Assembly (NCBI GenBank): GCA_038202795.1
Contig: JBBREQ010000050.1
Location: 1 to 17,141 of the forward strand
DNA length: 17,141 bases
Source: PHET01 sp038202795
GTDB taxonomy: Bacteria > Actinomycetota > Coriobacteriia > Anaerosomatales > PHET01
Direction of reading: 5' to 3'
Shown here: piece by piece, positions 14,143 through 17,141 of the stretch
How positions within the stretch are numbered: position 1 is the stretch's first letter
Layout of the letters: each line of letters begins with the position of its first letter
Translations under genes and position numbers: made by a program
Notes under the pieces: generated by a model
Told to the model about the DNA's origin: nothing
Database searches by the model: none
The model's input: the letters and a program-made list of their open reading frames with translations, nothing else

Positions 14143-14960
14143 CGACCGCCCTCAGCCAGCAAGCGCTCGAGTTCGTCCACGACGTCTTCCTCCGCGGCAC
14201 GGCGCTGCAGGTATGCGCGATCGATCTCCTGAGCGACCGCGAGCATCGTTCCCGCCCAGAACCGCGAATCGTCGTCGTTCCAGTGCTTCGCAGCGCAGAG
14301 TCGGTCCACCACGATGTCCTCGATGCCGATCACATAGGCGGTGACTGCACCGACGCGGACGCCAACGACGTGTGCGAGTTCATCGGGGCCGGGTCGGGAG
14401 CCGGGCGCCTCCACGAGCAGCCGTAGCGGCTCGTCAAACCAGTGGCGACCCTCCTTGCTGAAGCCCCACGCTGCAAGAACCTCAGCGAGCGGCTCGGACG
14501 CCCCCGCCAGGTCGATGTCCACCGTGGGGTAGTCCCCCGCCGTGTAGAACTCAACCGCGTGACCACCTACAACCACGGGTGCAGGCCAGCCCAGTGACTC
14601 GACGGCGCGCGTGAGCAGCCCGACGAATGCCAGCCGCCGCTCAAGCTGATCGACAATCGGGCCGAGAAGTCGCTCAAGATCGTCGCGAGATGGCAGGGGC
14701 GACGCTTCCGCCACACGCGAAGATGGCTCGATGCCAGACGGAAACGGGTAGGGGCCAGGTACGTCTGCCGCCGCGTTCACCCCGGAGGTTGAGATATGCG
14801 TCGCAGCCCCGAGCCATCGCTCCAGATCGCTGGGACGCACGCGCCACAGGCGACCCACCTTGATGGCAGGCAGCTCTCTCTTGCGCACGCGGTTGTAGAC
14901 GGTGCGCTCGCTCACGCCCAGGTACTCGGCGACGCGTGCTATGTCCCAAAGCTCTTCCAT
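14139..14960 (-). CDS. Excisionase-type HTH fused to a nucleotidyltransferase-like domain
   Basis: A 273-residue protein. The N-terminus (5-50) is an excisionase/MerR-like helix-turn-helix (HTH_17 type), with WDIARVAEYLGVSERTVYNR and a WRVRPSDLERWL end. A Pro/Ser-rich linker (about 52-90) leads to a C-terminal domain with VVVGGHAVEFYT (129-140) and TVDIDL (146-151). That GG...DxD layout is typical of the polymerase-beta nucleotidyltransferase superfamily (AbiEii/DUF6036-like), with Asp148 and Asp150 as likely metal ligands. No Shine-Dalgarno is visible before the ATG at 14960; a TATTAT box ends 6 nt before it, suggesting a leaderless transcript. It overlaps the next small gene. The HTH may bind the TATAGGAA repeats upstream and autoregulate. 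Activity and target are unknown. Confidence 0.85.
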   Translation of the reverse strand: MEELWDIARVAEYLGVSERTVYNRVRKRELPAIKVGRLWRVRPSDLERWLGAATHISTSGVNAAADVPGPYPFPSGIEPSSRVAEASPLPSRDDLERLLGPIVDQLERRLAFVGLLTRAVESLGWPAPVVVGGHAVEFYTAGDYPTVDIDLAGASEPLAEVLAAWGFSKEGRHWFDEPLRLLVEAPGSRPGPDELAHVVGVRVGAVTAYVIGIEDIVVDRLCAAKHWNDDDSRFWAGTMLAVAQEIDRAYLQRRAAEEDVVDELERLLAEGGR

Positions 14961-14966
14961 GGGGCA

Positions 14967-14996
14967 ATAATAGCACTTTATAGGAATCTATAGGAA
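14967..14996 (-). promoter_or_regulatory. Leaderless promoter with TATAGGAA direct repeats before the HTH-nucleotidyltransferase gene
   Basis: On the minus strand, a TATTAT box (14967-14972) lies exactly 6 nt before the ATG. Two copies of TATAGGAA (plus-strand sense) sit at 14979-14986 and 14989-14996, starting 10 bp apart, that is one helix turn, in the place of the spacer and -35 region. No good -35 is found; TTCCTA at 14991-14996 with an 18-nt spacer is the best. A regulator site is likely; binding by the gene's own HTH is an inference. Confidence 0.5.
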
Positions 14997-15031
14997 CCCG
15001 ATGCCTCAGGTGCCCACCCAACCACACTCGC

Positions 15032-16420
15032 CTACGCACTTGTCCCGGAGCTTCGGTAGCGCGCCCTCTCCTCAGCGAGCAGGTAACGCCGCAATGGATC
15101 GTGCGGACCGGTTCCCACCTCGACGAGGATTCCCGTCTCGACCAGCGCCTTGAGCCGCGTGCGCGTCGCCCGCGTGGTTCGCCCGATCTTCTCGGCGACT
15201 TGCTGAGTCGAGAGTCCCCGCTCGCTGGCGCCCAGCGCTTCGGCGATTCCAGCGTCCACCGGATCCATCCGAGGGGCGGCTACCTGCTGCGCAAACAGCG
15301 TCACGCGGAAGTGCGTGCCTACCTCCTCGAAGAGCGGGTCGGGCAGCCCCGCCTCCCGGCAGGACTCAACCATGCGCCCGATGCCGCTGCCCCACTGCTC
15401 GATGAGCCCGAGTTCGCGAAACACGCGGGCGATGACGCGGTTGCGAACCCGCGATACGCCCGTGAGGATGTCGCCGATCGTGAGACCGGGAAGCAGAAGC
15501 CCGGGATTCTCGATCTCCAGCCGATCATCGAAGATCGAGAGCCTGATGGGCGCCCCGCTCTGAGAATAGTCCGCATGGACGAGCGCATTGATCAGCGCTT
15601 CCCTTACGGCTGGCAGCGGGTACTCCCAGCTCTCACCGCGCCGCACATCCGCAACGTCGTAACGCAGCGCGACGTTGCGCTTGACGAAGCCGATCGCAGC
15701 GTCCGCCGTGGCCGGCAAAGGCAGGTCAATGTCTGCCGAGTCGATGATGTGCGTGCGACTCATGCCCTTGAAACGACCCACCTGTACCCACGCATCGGGG
15801 AACACGGCCAGGCGGTCCTGGCCGAACAGCAGCACGCCTCCCCTTGTTGGCACCACTCGCCCTCCGTGCTTCAGGACCAGGCGCAGCGACTCAAGATCCC
15901 GTTGCTTCAGGGTCCTGACGCTCGCGAACGACTCGGCAGCCGCTCGGAAGTCGATTGCTTCCGAGTCCAGCTGCGGCAGCGGCTCTTCGTCGAAGCTCAC
16001 GCCGCGCGCCGCGCGCCCGAGTTCGGCGCGCATAGCAACGTCCGTGCGCCGGTTCGTGGATCCCACGCGCACGTAGGCGCCGTCTTCCGGCCCCTCGGCT
16101 TTCACGTGATATGGCCGAGAAGCCCCCGGGTACACGGTCACCGTCACCACATGAGTCTCGCGCCAGGGGACGACGTCGATGTCGGGCACCACCCGCGGCT
16201 CCACGCCGTCACTCAGGAGACTCGCCAACCGTTCCTCGAAGGCCAACGGATCGCTCACTCCACAGACATCCCGGGAATCCTCGATGCCGAACACCAGTGT
16301 CCCGCCAGCCGTGTTCGAGAACGCGACCACGCTGCGCAGCACGGGTCGGTGTGAAGACAGGTCGCGTTTGAACTCGAGGGTCTTGCCCTCGTTTCGGCTG
16401 AGAACGTCGTTGATGTCCAT
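15032..16420 (-). CDS. AlbA_2 (Schlafen-type) ATP-binding regulator with C-terminal winged helix
   Basis: A 462-residue protein of the group often labelled 'RecG-like transcriptional regulator' or ATP-binding protein. An N-terminal AlbA_2 domain has GKTLEFKRD (12-20) and AFSNTAGGTLVFGIED (33-48). A middle region is followed by a GHKL-type ATPase segment (REALINALVHADYS near 275-290, IFDDRLEIENPG after it), IEQWGSGIGRM, and a C-terminal winged-helix-like region (about 400-445, LSTQQVAEKIGRTTRATR). Such proteins occur in mobile or defence islands, but the role is generally unproved. No Shine-Dalgarno precedes the ATG at 16420; a TATATT box ends 6 nt before it, with TTGGCG 17 nt further up, so it appears leaderless. 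It sits 71 bp before the HTH-nucleotidyltransferase gene and diverges from the AAA_14 ATPase gene. Confidence 0.9.
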   Translation of the reverse strand: MDINDVLSRNEGKTLEFKRDLSSHRPVLRSVVAFSNTAGGTLVFGIEDSRDVCGVSDPLAFEERLASLLSDGVEPRVVPDIDVVPWRETHVVTVTVYPGASRPYHVKAEGPEDGAYVRVGSTNRRTDVAMRAELGRAARGVSFDEEPLPQLDSEAIDFRAAAESFASVRTLKQRDLESLRLVLKHGGRVVPTRGGVLLFGQDRLAVFPDAWVQVGRFKGMSRTHIIDSADIDLPLPATADAAIGFVKRNVALRYDVADVRRGESWEYPLPAVREALINALVHADYSQSGAPIRLSIFDDRLEIENPGLLLPGLTIGDILTGVSRVRNRVIARVFRELGLIEQWGSGIGRMVESCREAGLPDPLFEEVGTHFRVTLFAQQVAAPRMDPVDAGIAEALGASERGLSTQQVAEKIGRTTRATRTRLKALVETGILVEVGTGPHDPLRRYLLAEERARYRSSGTSA

Positions 16421-16426
16421 AGTCGG

Positions 16427-16466
16427 AATATAGCTCAGAAGTTTCTAGCCGCCAAGTACTTCTGAG
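16427..16466 (-). promoter_or_regulatory. Promoter and 9-bp inverted-repeat operator of the AlbA_2 gene
   Basis: On the minus strand, TTGGCG (16450-16455), a 17-nt spacer and TATATT (16427-16432) form a promoter whose start point would fall on the A of the ATG at 16420. A perfect inverted repeat, CTCAGAAGT (16434-16442) and ACTTCTGAG (16458-16466), has one arm within the spacer and the other 2 nt upstream of the -35. The 24-bp arm spacing is compatible with a dimer or two-turn site. Autorepression by the winged-helix protein is inferred. Confidence 0.6.
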
Positions 16467-16554
16467 TTGTCTGAATATGTCGACTGCGCGGACCGATCTG
16501 CAGTGCGGGTCTCCGGCTGAGCCACCTGCCTGCAACAAGCCAACCCGCCGCCCC

Positions 16555-16583
16555 TTGCCGACATGCTGGGAGTGCATTATTAT
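16555..16583 (+). promoter_or_regulatory. Leaderless promoter of the AAA_14 ATPase gene
   Basis: TTGCCG (16555-16560), a 17-nt spacer and TATTAT (16578-16583) end 7 nt before the ATG at 16591, with no Shine-Dalgarno between. It shares the 170-bp divergent spacer (16421-16590) with the AlbA_2 promoter. The rest of that spacer holds nothing else I recognise. Confidence 0.55.
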
Positions 16584-16590
16584 TCATGAC

Positions 16591-17141
16591 ATGAGTCGAT
16601 TCTACTCATACGTTGAGGAATCCTCTCCTCAGGCATACCGCCCGCGCTGGGCGGCAGCGGTGCTGCGGGCCCACACCGCCCAGTTCCCTGTAACCGTGCT
16701 CACGGGCGCTCGTCAGGTGGGCAAGTCCACGCTCCTGCGGCGTGAGGAGCCGTTTTGCGACTGGACGTATGTGACTCTGGACGACTTCGACGCGCTTGAG
16801 GCAGCCACAACAGATCCCAATTCACTCTGGTCTGGCAGCAAGTACGTCGTACTCGACGAGGTCCAGAAGGCGCCGGCGCTCCTCGACGCAGTCAAACGAG
16901 CGGTCGATGTCGATCCGCAACGGCGTTTCGTGCTATCCGGCTCGGCGAACCTGCTGCTCATGAGCAAAGTGACCGAGAGCCTCGCGGGCCGAGCCACCTT
17001 CGTTGAGCTCGGGCCCATGACCGTGGGCGAGATGCAGTCGCGCCCTGCTCCCGGGATCATCGAGCAGTTGCTGCGGGGCGAGCCGCCCGACCCATCGACC
17101 ACGCCCGCCCCTGCACCCGACCCCATCTCGACAGCGTGGCG
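16591..17141 (+). CDS. AAA_14/DUF4143-type ATPase, N-terminal part (cut by the right edge)
   Basis: The first 183 codons of an open frame running off the window. It shows Walker A GARQVGKSTLL (39-49), Walker B YVVLDE (85-90), and the sensor-like SGSANLLLM (116-124) followed by ESLAGRA, the standard pattern of the 'ATP-binding protein, AAA_14 with C-terminal DUF4143' family. The DUF4143 part would be downstream. Such ATPases are common in anaerobes and often in accessory DNA; their function is not known. The ATG at 16591 fits the leaderless promoter; an ATG 5 nt earlier reaches a stop after one codon. It diverges from the AlbA_2 gene. Confidence 0.88.
   Translation, partial: MSRFYSYVEESSPQAYRPRWAAAVLRAHTAQFPVTVLTGARQVGKSTLLRREEPFCDWTYVTLDDFDALEAATTDPNSLWSGSKYVVLDEVQKAPALLDAVKRAVDVDPQRRFVLSGSANLLLMSKVTESLAGRATFVELGPMTVGEMQSRPAPGIIEQLLRGEPPDPSTTPAPAPDPISTAW

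Noticed and set aside
15101..16354. Plus-strand open frame of 417 codons
   Set aside because: It is antisense to the AlbA_2 gene, which carries recognisable motifs across its length; no motif is seen in the opposite frame.
16713..17126. Minus-strand open frame of 137 codons
   Set aside because: It is antisense to the AAA_14 gene with intact Walker A and B motifs and has a Ser-rich shadow-like translation.

Overview
This is a GC-rich (roughly two-thirds G+C by eye), gene-dense bacterial chromosome segment, probably from an anaerobic, deep-branching actinobacterium (Coriobacteriia-like is my best guess). The guess rests on base composition, GTG/TTG starts, a stand-alone TIGR00300-type ornithine cyclodeaminase, actinobacterial-looking pilin and membrane proteins, and apparently leaderless genes. 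No rRNA or other taxonomic marker is present, so the assignment is inference. I recognise 17 genes. All are on the minus strand except the gene at 4378-5604 and the incomplete gene at the right edge. There is no gene-free stretch longer than 300 bases.

Region 1 (1-4210, minus strand) is a copper-handling and redox cluster. In transcription order it holds msrB (methionine sulfoxide reductase B), a small Met/Cys-containing membrane protein, a TauE/SafE-like membrane protein fused to a cupredoxin domain, a secreted or anchored cupredoxin, and the N-terminal part of a copper P-type ATPase with three metal-binding (HMA) domains. A (Met-Asp)9 tract separates the first and second HMA domains. The two cupredoxin domains are clear relatives and share an unusual Cys...Cys-Gly-Met-x-Met pattern. 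They plausibly pass copper outside the membrane while the ATPase moves it across.

Region 2 (4211-9495) contains a plus-strand protein of unknown function with a signal peptide and two membrane segments. A perfect 15-bp hairpin separates it from the convergent transketolase. Beyond that lie a TIGR00300/LOR-SDH-type ornithine cyclodeaminase and a type IV pilin-like protein.

Region 3 (9613-13819) is a purine operon. It reads purD, a radical SAM HemN-like protein, a multi-pass membrane protein, then purE, with junctions that touch or overlap, so the two non-purine genes are translationally linked to purine synthesis.

Region 4 (13891-17141) looks accessory. It has a two-gene unit (an excisionase-type HTH fused to a nucleotidyltransferase-like domain, with an overlapping 83-residue basic protein), an AlbA_2/Schlafen-type ATP-binding regulator, and a divergent AAA_14/DUF4143 ATPase cut by the window edge. 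The three transcription units each show a -10-like box ending 6-7 nt before the start codon and no Shine-Dalgarno sequence, which suggests leaderless mRNAs. The AlbA_2 promoter is straddled by a perfect 9-bp inverted repeat. These features are the best candidates for an undescribed defence or toxin-antitoxin-like module.
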